A stretch of DNA of 46,828 bases from Smittium culicis (lineage: Eukaryota; Kickxellomycota; Harpellomycetes; Harpellales; Legeriomycetaceae). The notes below the pieces were generated by a model. It saw only the letters and a program-made list of their open reading frames with translations. It did not search any database and was not told the origin of the DNA. The stretch is taken from the NCBI GenBank assembly GCA_001970855.1, contig LSSN01000309.1, positions 1-46,828 of the forward strand. Reading direction: 5' to 3'. This document shows, piece after piece, positions 1-11,108 of this stretch (position 1 is the stretch's first letter; each line of letters begins with the position of its first letter). The position numbers and the translations under genes are program-made.

Positions 1-466
1 AGAAAGCCAATAGACTTTAAAGTATCATAAAAATAAATAATCAAGCAAAGGCAATATTCTTTATTGTTCGCAATTGGTCAGCTGATGTCGCCTAGAAAAA
101 TGAAAATGATTAAAGTAAGAATTTCATTGGCGAACCAAGAAAATACTGTAAATACGTAGTCATTTTTATAGAGGTTTTCTGGACTTTTAAAAGCGGAGAA
201 GTTTTTAGATCGTTTTTATGGGATTTCAAAATAAAAAAAATCGGAGTAATGAAACAGATAGTTAAATTAATTAATCTCTACAATTTTCACATATATATCT
301 ATTCATTACATTTATCTATCTGGGGTTTTCATTAAAATTATTAAAAAAATCATAATATTCCTTCGCTAAATTATTTAATCTTGATAAAGACATTCGCATT
401 TAAAAGTACTGTTTTCACCAATTTTCCGGTTTATTATACTATAAGAATCTTCGAGGCTTTAGCTGC
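1..466. other. AT-rich upstream region, no gene seen
   Basis: This leading segment is AT-rich and contains no open frame with exon-like composition. It probably holds the 5' flank and promoter of the Mam3-like gene that begins at 467. No TATA box or other control element could be assigned with confidence. Confidence 0.5.
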
Positions 467-2363
467 ATGGATTATATAAAGCTGATTATATGTTGTGTGC
501 TGGTAATTATTGGAGGGATCCTTGCAGGTAAGCAATATTTTATACTTTCAAAATTATGTTTTCCTCCTTCGCTGAGTAATATATAATGAAAAAAAGAAAT
601 TTTTTCTATCAAAAAAAATATAGGATTAACAATCGGCATAATATCCCTCGATGTAACTAACCTAGAAATTCTAGCGATTAGTGGAACTGAAAAGCAAAAA
701 AAATATGCCAAGAAAATCATACCGCTTCGAAAAAATGGCCATTTGCTCTTAGTCACTTTATTGCTGGGGAATACCGTTGTAAATGCGTCACTCCCAATAG
801 TTTTTGATTCAGTTTTTGGTAATGGATTAAAAGCAATTGTGGTCTCTACAGTACTTATTGTTATATTTGGTGAAATTATTCCGCAATCGATATGTGCGAG
901 ATATGGATTGGAAATTGGTGCCTTCTTTTCTTGGTAATTACATTCACTTTACTATAAATGCTTTGTGTTTAAATTTATTTTACGGTTGCTATATATTTAA
1001 GTTATATATTTAAGTATTTATACCCAATATATGTTTATAGCATCATTTACGTTTATAACATACATTAAACTATTATACCAATTCAATTTCTAGTCATTTA
1101 CTAAATAATTCCATTTTATAAAAAAATCCTTATTAATCTAGGCCATTAAAAGTACTTCAGTTTTTTATGTATCCAATATCGTATCCAATTTCGTTAGTTC
1201 TTGATCACGCACTTGGCTCAGATAAAAGAATTGTTTACCAAAAATCTCAGCTTAAAGAACTTGTTTCATTAAGTGAAACCGTTAATGGCGGCTTATTATC
1301 TCACGACGAAGTCACAATCATCCAAGGCGCGCTAGACTTGTCAGAAAAGCTTGTTACAGATGTAATGACAGATTTAAAAAACGTGTATATGATTAGTTAT
1401 GATGAGGAGCTCGATAGCGCAAAGCTAGAGGAAATAGTTGAGCGTGGCTATTCTCGCGTACCAGTCTATGCAAACAATAATAGAAATAATATAACTGGAG
1501 TTTTGCTTGTGAAATCGCTTGTATTAATAAATCCAGAAAAAAAAACACTTGTTAGGGACCTTCCTTTGCGCCATATTCCTTGTATCACTTCGGAAATATC
1601 CCTATACGAAATCTTAAATGCGTTCCAGGAAGGTGGGTGCCATATGGCTGTTGTTGCAGCTAAACCGCCTTTCCAAAAAGAAAACTTACAAGAAGGGATG
1701 CAATCTAAACAAAGTAGATCTAATTCGTATAGTAACCAAGGTATAACTCAGCAAGAAAGAAATAGCATTACTCATCTTGACAATGTTTCCTTGCTTAATA
1801 ATTGCGAACCATCTAAAAAAAACGAGTCTACACCACTAATTCAAGAGTATACAAAAAAACCAAAAATATACATTGAGGATGACTTTGTAGATAACAGCCT
1901 TACGCCAATCGGAATAATTACATTAGAGGACGTTATTGAAGAGCTTATCCAAGAAGAGATTATTGATGAGACCGATGTTTTTATTGACATTAGGAACAAT
2001 TTGAAAGTGTCAAGAGTATTGAACACTTCAAAGCTCAACAGCAACAACCCAAATTTTTCAAGAACAACAGGTAGAAAGAAGATATATAGAAATTCCTGTT
2101 CTGAAGTAATTAACGATTCAAGCCAAACTTTTGAACACTTATCACCAATATTTGGTGGCAATAAATCTAAACACAGCCAAAAATATGGCGCAAACAAGAA
2201 TATTAATGCAACACCAAGAACGCAGATATTTTTAGGAACTAAAACATTTTCATCGCCTAAAAACATGGATTACTTATCCAAATCAAGCAATAATCGATCA
2301 GATATTGAATCTATTATTGAAGGCCAGTCTATACTTCCACTAATACGAAAATCTATTTCTTAG
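467..2363 (+). CDS. MAM3: Mam3/CNNM-family DUF21-CBS membrane protein
   Basis: Three exons, 467-527, 624-933 and 1142-2363, give a 530-residue protein. All introns are GT-AG (96 and 208 bp), and both joins restore conserved sequence. The family (yeast Mam3, animal CNNM, bacterial CorC/HlyC-type) consists of membrane proteins linked to divalent metal handling; yeast Mam3 is vacuolar. Residues 1-124 form the DUF21 core, with 'AGLTIG' at 20-25 and 'FGEIIPQS' at 102-109, and a further hydrophobic stretch around 126-145. A CBS pair follows. The first CBS is about 194-256. The second starts about 274-298, is interrupted by about 78 polar residues, and resumes at 378-404 with 'TLEDVIEELIQEE'. The Ser/Asn-rich tail is probably cytosolic. 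The start is the first Met before the first hydrophobic helix; the frame is open upstream, so a slightly longer N-terminus cannot be excluded. Family assignment is firm; the exact metal role is not shown. Confidence 0.9.
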
Positions 2364-4216
2364 CTTTTAAAAAGAGTATATTTATAAAGAATTAATTCTT
2401 TCAAACGTCATGTATCTACTAAACATTATTACACTAATACTAAGACTGTTTTTTTATTTTACGTATTTTATTATCTGCTTATTAAGGCGCTTTTCAAGTG
2501 CGGCGCTTTTTCTCTCTTTCTACGAAAAAAAAATTTTTTTTTCAGCTCGATAATTTTTGTTAATTATGATTTTTTTACTTTTAGATTTTTTTTTTTAAAA
2601 AAAGTAAATAAATGATATCATAAATTATTTAAAATATTTTCATGTATACCTGTGAAAGGGGTTTCGTATTTTTGTAGGCGTTTATTGAGTGATATCAATT
2701 GATTCTTTGGAAAATAAGTCTCTTCAGCTTTCAAGGCTTCCTTGATCACACTTGATAATGATAGCCGATAGTCTTTTTTGAGAATCTTTACAGTTTTTTT
2801 TATTATATAATTTTTTAGATATTATGAATATATATCTATAAAAAAAATATTTTATTTGATGGATTAATTAATGAGCGTTTTATCTTGGATTGTCACCTTT
2901 ATTTAATAGCATAAAGTAAGATTATGGACTGGAATGGCAAAGATGGCTTTCACCTCAAAACCACTTGGTTAAATGATAATAATGAGATTTAGCCAAAAAG
3001 TGCTTTAGAAATTTAATGTAATTGAAATTAAATCTTGGAGAAAGTATTGAGTGTTTAATGGATTCATAAAAAATTTTTTTCTGGTCATTTTCAATATTTA
3101 AAAGCGTATTAGTATTTGTCTCCGAGGATTTGACCCTGGCACTATAAAGTTAATATTGGGAGGTTCAATTCCTATTTGATTTGTTACTTCAGCAGAATAA
3201 TTTTAAAAAAAAGAATAATTTTATTAATGTTTTTGGGATTTTAATTGGGGTTTTTAATATGTTTTCTTCCAAGGTTTATGATATCTTTTTTCTTCCAACT
3301 GGAAATTTTGGACGTTTTTATAGTAAATTATTATTTCCTAAGTCTTCCACTTAAGTCAATTAACGTACTATGTAAACTTATCATAGAAATTAATATGATA
3401 TAGTTATTAGTATATAATAAAATAAAGTAAAGTTGTTTTCATTGAATAAAATAAAGTAAACTAGTATGTATTTAAAAAAAATTAAGAATTGTAGATCTTT
3501 CTTTGACCAAAGAAGTATAAAAAAAAACCTCTATGTTATCTGCAAATCAGATTTGATTTGCATCAACATAAAAAAAAAAAATTCCACTTCTATAATCAAA
3601 GAAATACCCGATTCTTTGTATTCAGGGCTATTGTGTGTAATAACTACGGCAAATTTAATTTCAAGTCGAATTTTTGATTCGATTTTAGTTCATGTATAGT
3701 GTATACTATCTCCTTAATTAACCGTGACTATAATGATACCTATTATTGTTATACTATATTGATATTTATTTATAAATATATGTTCTGGTTAACAACGATT
3801 TTCACCATAAAAAACACGCTTCATCGCTCCAGCTTAGCTGAATTAACGTTTATATGTTCGATGATAGTGGGCTAGAAATCATAAAATTCATATTGGATGT
3901 GGTATGACAGCACACTCTCACAACTTGGATGTACAAATTCTTATTAGAATTATTATAAGCTTAAAAAAAATCCTAATAGCAATAAAACAAGTTGAGCTAT
4001 TCAGGCTTATATACAGAAAAATTACTATTAGTTGATGCAATTAGTTTATGGAAAGTACAAGTTTAGGTAATATTTTAGTATCAGATACACTTCTGAGTCA
4101 AAAGCTAAAGTGTTTTTATGAGATATATGCCTTTGAAAATAGTAAGGATGTTCTATCAGAGATAAGTATACTCTTTTGCGTATGATGGATGAACCTTTCG
4201 TGGAGTTTTATTTTAG

Positions 4217-4402
4217 CCCTTTCACGGATGGTAGACTATTTTTGATCTAGCAAATATAGCCAATTGTGTTTAATTAAAGTACATTAGTTCCGAGGCTATA
4301 AGAATTATTGGTGTATTGTAAAGTAACTAAATAGTAAGCTTGTATATAAATCACAAGTGAATCATAAATTTAGTTTTTTGAGAGCTATGGGCAGGAAAAG
4401 GT
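4217..4402 (+). mobile_element. MITE-like element, copy 1
   Basis: The element begins 'CCCTTTCACGGATGG' and continues through the family core 'GGTAGACTATTTTTGATCT', 'TATAGCCAATTG' and 'AAAGTACATTAGTTCCGAGG'. It ends near 'GGCAGGAAAAGG'. It resembles four other copies in the window in both sequence and length (about 186-190 bp). It has no coding capacity. The left flank is TTAG, one base from the TTAA that flanks the best copy. The ends are inferred by comparison between copies. Confidence 0.75.
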
Positions 4403-5901
4403 TTAGTTTTATTATTTTTGAAACTTGCATCTGGTATGGTTGGTTATATGTATCCTCATGCCTGAGAGCGAGGCTGAATAATCAGGGCTTTTCAGAGGCA
4501 TTGTACTAAAGGACTGCAATGTATCAGGCGGAATAGCGCTGGTTATAAAAGTTTGGATAATGATTTTGCAATGGTTGGCTATCTAAATAAGACAGCGATT
4601 TATGGTCAAATAATACTGTCACGATTCTATGCGCAAAGCGCTTTATTGAGCAAAATATTGGTATATAATTATACATAAAGGGCTTAATTAATTAGTGGAT
4701 TTTGTATGAAGAGAATTTCGAATTGGATAAAACTTTTTAGCTGATAATAAAAAAGTTGCTATTTGTATTCAGTTGAGTCTTTCTAAACGTTGATATAATA
4801 GAAGCTTTATTAACTTTGGGTATTGGCTGAATAGAAATTTACATTTACTCGCTGAAACTTTAACAGAAAAAATAAGTTTCCTACGTTTATTATTCCCCGA
4901 TTATAAAAAATATAGCTGACTTTTTGGTGTTCGATACTGTTTAGCATAAAATAAATGAGTGGAAAGCCCCATTTTAGGTTTTGCCGATATATTCAATTGC
5001 TCAAATTATATACTATAAAACATCCAATTGGCGTATTAGCTAGCCAAGCCAACTTTTGGTTTAGAAACTCAAATACGAATTTGGAATATTTTAATAAACC
5101 TGAGTCTAAATATTGACCGACTATTTTCCCTTAAAGGTAAAAAACGACAAGTAAAAATTAACAGAATGTGATTTGATAATTTATACTCTGGGAACAATTA
5201 ATAGTTTATAGCTATTTAGTCGAATCAGATATGATATGCCAGGCTCTTATCGATGGAAGCAATAGTATTTTTTATAGGATGATCGGATCAGATAGCCATA
5301 ATCAAGATAAGCTTTTTATCATCGATAGAGATTTATAGTGCACGGAATTACTGATAAACAAATGAATCGCATAATAAATATTAACTATAAAAAAAGGGCA
5401 AAAAATATATATGTTTTGTGTAACAAAATATGTCATTCACTCCTTTTTAGCTTTTGAATCCAGGCAGTTTGTGCTCCTAAAATAATCTACTGCAAAATAT
5501 ATACGCTTTTTTCCAAAACTATCTATATTTTTTGCTGCATGTTTTCATAATTTTGATTTTGGCTTCTGCCATAAGAAGAATATATCGCAAGCAAGTTGCA
5601 CTAATAATTATTCTTATTTCTTTTTAATTATAAACCAAAATTTATATTGAAAACTTATTTATATCTACTATTATTCCACCAAGTAAATTTATTTAAAAAT
5701 AAAGATATCTAATATCGTACGTAAAAACGCCAATGCCACTCAAATTTTTATTCTGGACTAGAAATTGACAAGCTATACTTGGTCAAACCAAAACTAAAAC
5801 ACATTAAAATTTTTTTTTGTATTCCTATTAATGGTTATTATTATTTGTATTTTGAAATTTAAGGTGTTATGGGCGATTTATTAACTAAAAAATTATATTA
5901 A

Positions 5902-6091
5902 CCCTTCCCCGTCCAACACTCTTTAAAAAGTTTAATTTAATGATTCGTTCGTGAATTTTAAGTATGTTGATTATTTGCTAATATTTTTGCATTATACCAA
6001 TAATTCTCAGTGACTCGGAATTAATCAGTTTTCATTGAACGCAGTTGGCTATATTTGGTGGTCCAAAAATAGTCTACCACGCGGGAAAGGG
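5902..6091 (-). mobile_element. MITE-like element, copy 2, with perfect TTAA flanks
   Basis: This is the clearest copy, read on the minus strand. It is bordered by TTAA at 5898-5901 and again at 6092-6095. Its ends are short inverted repeats, 'CCCTTCCCCG' on the left and 'CGGGAAAGGG' on the right. The body matches the other copies in reverse complement, for example 'GGTAGACTATTTTTGG' and 'TATAGCCAACTGCGTTCAAT'. A TTAA target duplication with CCC-starting termini is known for the piggyBac superfamily, so this is probably a non-autonomous piggyBac-like element. That classification is inference. Confidence 0.8.
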
Positions 6092-6101
6092 TTAAACAAC
6101 C

Positions 6102-6344
6102 CTGGATTTAATCAAAATTTTAAACAATCTAGATGTGGGAGACAAAATATGAGGAACTTTTTCTATTAAAATTTTCCTTTGCTTTAAACTTAATTTTCGG
6201 GTTAAATTCAAGTAATAAAAGTTATCAAATAGATTACATATTTTAACCAATAAATCCACTTGATTATTATCAACAAATAGTATTCCAAAGGAAAAAAAGT
6301 TCCCCTCTCACATAGAATCTCCATTATGCCTAATTAAATCCGAG
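6102..6344. repeat. Imperfect fold-back (inverted) repeat
   Basis: The two ends are imperfect reverse complements. The left arm reads 'GGATTTAATC', then 'ATGTGGGAG', then 'GAGGAACTTTTTC' and 'TTTTCCTTTG'. The right arm reads 'CAAAGGAAAAAAAGTTCC', then 'CTCTCACAT', then 'TAATTAAATCC'. It lies directly beside MITE copy 2. A fragment resembling one arm occurs near 11570 ('GATGAGAGGAACTTTTTTTC'), which suggests a small dispersed family. Confidence 0.5.
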
Positions 6345-6558
6345 TAAAAAGCTGTTCAATATTCATATATTAATCGATGGTTTTTAACCTTTTTATACTA
6401 TTGCCCCTGAAGGGAATAGCTCAAGTATTAAAATAGTTTTATTACTTTTAATTTGAATAATACTAAATAACTTGCACCCTAAATAAAAATAACTTTCAAA
6501 AATTTAAATAGTAAAATTGAACTAAAAATAGTGCTAATTTATTATATGGTATTTTCTC

Positions 6559-6745
6559 AGGGGAAGCGTAGCTTTTTCTCAAAGAAATATTATTTGCTTA
6601 ATTTAATTAGATAAAGCTAATGATTGTATCAGATAAACCACTCGATTATGATTCCTAAAAATATTAAAATACAAGTAATGTTGCTCAATAATAAATATTT
6701 GATGCGAAACTCTCTGCTCCTCGAAATAATCTCTCATATACGTAA
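6559..6745 (+). repeat. Dispersed repeat, copy A
   Basis: This segment resembles 37676-37865 in the same orientation. Shared blocks in order are 'GGGAAGCG', 'TTATTTGCTT/ATATTTGCTT', 'GATTGTATCAGAT/GGTTGTATCAGAT' and 'AAATAATCTC' near the end. Over the first 100 bases I judge roughly three in four positions to match by eye. It has no coding potential and its nature is unknown. Confidence 0.5.
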
Positions 6746-8362
6746 GTTGTTTTAAACTCGAGTTCTATTTAATATATTAAAAAAAAACAAATTTAATTAC
6801 TGATACGATTCAAGCTTATAATGGGGAAGAATAGATGTTTTATATAATCAAATCCGTGTTTTCTTTAATTAAAATATTCCAATATAATATCGAATTTTAA
6901 ATTAAAAACAAATTATTCGAAAATATATGGGGATAAATGAAAGATATCTTGCACCGTGTAAGTAAAGTATTTCAATATGTGATCTGTTAATTAGTATAAT
7001 TTGAAATAATTTATCAAAAACTGATATCAATAAAACAAAAAATACAAAAAATAAGCTTTAAAAGATAGTTTTAACCAAAAAAAAACTAAAAAATAGCCCG
7101 TATAAAGAATTAAAATACAGTGAGTGAGGTAGTTAAAAAAATATAAAGATATTGTACAAATTTCATATATAGCGATAGTCAGGATTAATAAGAATACATA
7201 TCCAAAAGTATTGCTTTAAAAAAACTAAATCTGTTACTTGAAGCAACATTTAAACAAAAAGTTAAAGTACAGTAAAAAATCAAATAGTTAACCACTAATA
7301 TTGCAGTTGGAATTATGTATGGTTTTGAGCAGCCACTTAGAAATAAAACATTTAAAATCCGAAATATTGTGTGGCCTAATTACTTGGATCATTTATATAG
7401 GGCTAGAACTGTAGGTTAATTATATAATTAAAGCAGTAATAGCAATGGGCGTATTAAATTGATTTATGAGATAAGTGCTAATTTCCCAATATCATACTTA
7501 CTAGGGAAATAAGTTATTCAAAATTTAGATATTTAGGCGATCTAGTACTCTAGCTGGCAATTTTTTCTATAAAAACTGTTAATAAATCATCGACATAAAA
7601 ATCTGATAATTCATGCGTTTATTTTATTATATTATTTTAATATTTTTTTGATCTTGGAGGACTAATATTTTTATCATTATTAAAATAGTTAAAAAGTCAA
7701 AGTTTATACTGGTAATCCTTTAAATCTGGATAACGATTATAAAAAAAAAAAGGTACAACATATAACCACTCAAAAAAAATAAAATATTAATATCTCTACA
7801 GCCTAATTCGTTTCTTATTTACGCAAATTATAAATTTAGTTTAATTTCCGCCATACTATTGAATTTGCTCTTTTTAGTAACTTAAAATTAAAAGGTAACT
7901 AATTAAAATCTCCTATGCTAATGGATGATTACTTATATATATCTTTTATTCTTCTTTTCCTGATTACCCTTAAAAAAACACTTAAATTCTCTTTTGCTTA
8001 GTTAGAAACTTGAAAAAAAAATAACTTGTTATATTAATTATCAAATTTAGCCCTTTTATCTATATTTAAGAAACGCCCTTTATCTACTGCCTCCCAAACG
8101 CTTTTTTAAACACAGCTACACTATTCAAAAAATTTTAAGCTTGAATCTACAGCAAACTTAGCTAACTCAAAATACTCTACCCATAACACTCGCTTCTTAC
8201 TGCTTATAAACAATTTCTTTTATTACAAAATAGCCGCAATATTCATACTCAGATATTATTTTAATAACTTTCTCTATCAAAAACTTTGCGCTATATATAT
8301 TTGTATTTATTAAACCACATTTAAATCTGAATCTTATTCAAATAACCAATTAAATTTATTAA

Positions 8363-11108
8363 ATGAGCGATTTACTCTACCAGCTAAGCAGTGAATCCGT
8401 TCACACTTCTAAAAAGTTGGAAAAAGGTAGTAGCTTTTACAAAAAATCGATGAATAGTCACTACGAACTTGAAATCTCTGAAAACTCTGACATCAAGTCT
8501 GATTACTTCCAAAGAAAAAATTCTACTCCTCCTGATCCTCATCTCCGACGCTTCCACAACGATAGCTACAGAGATCTCGATGATTCAGCAAACCAAGTAA
8601 TATGCAACAGGAACATTGAGCACGTAATCAACGACTCCAAATCTCTTTGCCCAAATATCAACACCAAATCTCTCGACTTGGCCAAATCCGCCGTTAACTT
8701 GCGCGAAATTACAAAAAAACTTGTAAATACAAATATCAAATTCATTAATTCTGGGAAAATTATGATTGTTACTAAGCTCGGCGAAGATTACCTCGTTGGC
8801 CTCACAAGAGATATAGTCGTTTATCTCTTAACACACGCTTTCTCGAACTCGAAAATAAGAATTACAATGTAAGCATTTAACTATGTTCCCTATTTTCCTC
8901 ATTTTTTTAATGAGACTTTCTTAATAGCGCTTCACCCCCCAAGAAAATTTTATTAGATAATAAAATGTTCTAAATTCCCATTTTACCATCTATAGATACG
9001 TAGAAAGTGCAATTTTAAACAGTAAAAAGTTCAACTTGAGCAGAATTTACCAAAAATACCATGACACAATAGGCAGAGTTAAAGAATGGACTCCTGAGCT
9101 GTGTATTAAGAATCCTCAAATTTTCGATTTTGTTATAACCTTAGGTGGTGACGGTACCCTCCTCTACACCTCATGGCTATTCCAAAATGTTGTACCTGTC
9201 ATAATCCCATTCAAACTCGGCTCTCTTGGCTTTTTAACTAACTTCGATATCAAAAACGCCAGGCAAATACTCAAATCTGCAATAAACCATGGTTCAAACG
9301 TCAGCTTACGGATGCGTTTTAAAGTTACTGTTTACAGAGTATCCAAAAAAAAAAGTACTGCTCCCCAAAAAGTTCCACACCGTTCTATAGACCATGATGA
9401 AATCGTTGGAAGCTTCAAAAAGTTGACTGTTTTTGGACCTAATAAACCAGGACCAATAAGAAGAATCATTAATGACAAACCAAATGATTATATTTATACG
9501 AACAAAAATAAATCTATCTTATCTCAAGATAACAGTTCATCTTCGCTGGCTAAAATGATCAATAACCAAAACATTGCACCTTCTCAGTCATTATTCACTA
9601 ATATTATGCCAAAAGTTTCAAATACAACGTCTAACACATCTGATAATTCTTCCCCTGAACCTCATCAAATCTCTACCTCCTCAATCACCAAAGAATTAAA
9701 AACACCAACACCAATAGCCGGTCTAGCTCCTATAAATATTTTACCAAAAAATAAAATAAACATAGATCACGAAATGCCAAACCCCGAATTAATTGTAAGG
9801 CTTGATATTTTCTTTAACTATAATTGAAGTTTTAAAAAAAATTTTAAAACTGTATTCATTTATATATATAATATTTGAATATTAATTTTTTTTATTTTTT
9901 ATGGTAGCCTATTAACAGAAACGATTATTTTCACTCTAGTGAATTGTCAAGTGATACAAACAAAAGGCACATATCCGATAATAGAAGACGTAAGCATAGA
10001 AAAAACTCTAGATCCGGTTCAATCTCAGCACACAGTAAACCAACTGGCGCAACTACACCGCTATCTCTTATAACTTCAACTCCTTACCAAGAAGAATATT
10101 TAAATAGCACCAATCATCTATCGCAGCGACCTATTACTCCTCATACTAGCAGTGCTTACCCATCTAGTTTGATTTCTCCTATAACAAGATCGAAATCAAT
10201 TAGGTCCAATTCCAATCTTGCCTCTTCAGCATCAGCGTCTTTACTCAGAACCGGCTCAATTTCAAAAAAAAGCCCTATCAGCAGATCAAACTCCATCAAC
10301 TTAAAAAAAAATCACTCAAACACTAGCTTAAGTAGCAACTACAGCTCCAGATTTACTTGGGATGAGCATGAATCTTTTCATGTTCTCAATGAAGTCGTTG
10401 TTGACCGTGGACCTAACCCATTCTTATCTGTACTAGAGTTGTACGCTAATGAACAGCATCTAACATCTGTGCAAGCCGACGGTATCGTGATTTCTACTCC
10501 AACGGGGTCTACTGCTTACTCTGTAAGTATCTTTTTTTAAAAATTATGTTTTTAATTTATACTTTCCATTATAAAGTATAATCACTTGCTAGTATCTGAG
10601 TACGAAAAGAGTACATTTCATTATCTTTCCGACCTGATATTTATTTTGGTTTTATAATTTTAACTACCACTAAATTTTTAAATTAATTAATAAATAGTTA
10701 TCTGCAGGCGGATCTTTAGTTCACCCGGACATTCCAGCGATGTTGATAACGCCGATCTGTCCTCATACCTTATCGTTCAGACCGATGCTACTTCCAGAAG
10801 CGACAGATCTAAAAATTGAAGTTCCCTTAGATAGCAGGAACACAGCATGGGTATCTTTTGATGGCCGCAACAGGCTAGAACTCAACCGTGGCGACTATAT
10901 CAAAGTCAGTCCGTCCAACTTCCCAGTTCCATCGATGAATCATCCAGACTGCAATAAAGGTAATGAGTGGTTTGAAAATCTAACTCAGTCGTTTAACTGG
11001 AACACGAGAATGAGACAAAAACAAATGGGTATTTTAATCAATGATGATGGAACAGAAGTTCTTGGCACTGGGCTCAATGAAGACGATTTGGCAGATGATG
11101 AAAGCTAA
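8363..11108 (+). CDS. UTR1: ATP-NAD kinase (Utr1/Pos5-type)
   Basis: Four exons, 8363-8868, 8996-9794, 9908-10522 and 10698-11108, give 776 residues. The enzyme phosphorylates NAD(H) to NADP(H) with ATP. The conserved catalytic core is split over the exons: 'LGGDGTLLYTS' (GGDGT at 219-223), 'PFKLGSLGFLTNF' after it, 'LNEVVVDRGPNPFLS' from 595, 'STPTGSTAYS' ending exon 3 at residue 640, then 'LSAGGSLVHPDIPA' opening exon 4. The last two pieces join exactly into the family's NAD-binding stretch, which supports the 175-bp intron. The other introns are 127 and 113 bp. About 300 Ser/Asn/Lys-rich residues (about 294-594) separate two normally adjacent core segments; a basic run 'NRRRKHRKNSRSGS' lies in it. 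Yeast Utr1 is about 530 residues. The donor at 9795 and acceptor at 9907 fall inside this unconserved insert, so that junction is the least certain. Confidence 0.9.

Larger units (their letters stand above)
2364..8362. other. 6-kb intergenic region with repeats, no gene
   Basis: No conserved coding exon was recognised. The stretch holds two MITE-like copies (4217-4402 and 5902-6091), a fold-back repeat (6102-6344) and one copy of a dispersed repeat (6559-6745). About 3.8-5.4 kb is less AT-rich and has interrupted open stretches, for example 4470-4677 without a Met. This suggests a decayed mobile element or pseudogene that I could not name. A 77-codon frame at 3466-3699 is low-complexity and is not called. 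Confidence 0.6.

Noticed and set aside
3110..3190. tRNA-like 'GGTTCAATTCC' T-loop motif
   Set aside because: The T stem does not pair beyond three bases and no acceptor, D or anticodon stems can be formed around it.
3466..3699. 77-codon frame (+)
   Set aside because: The product is Lys/Ile/Asn-rich as expected for random AT-rich DNA, with no motif, splice context or family likeness.
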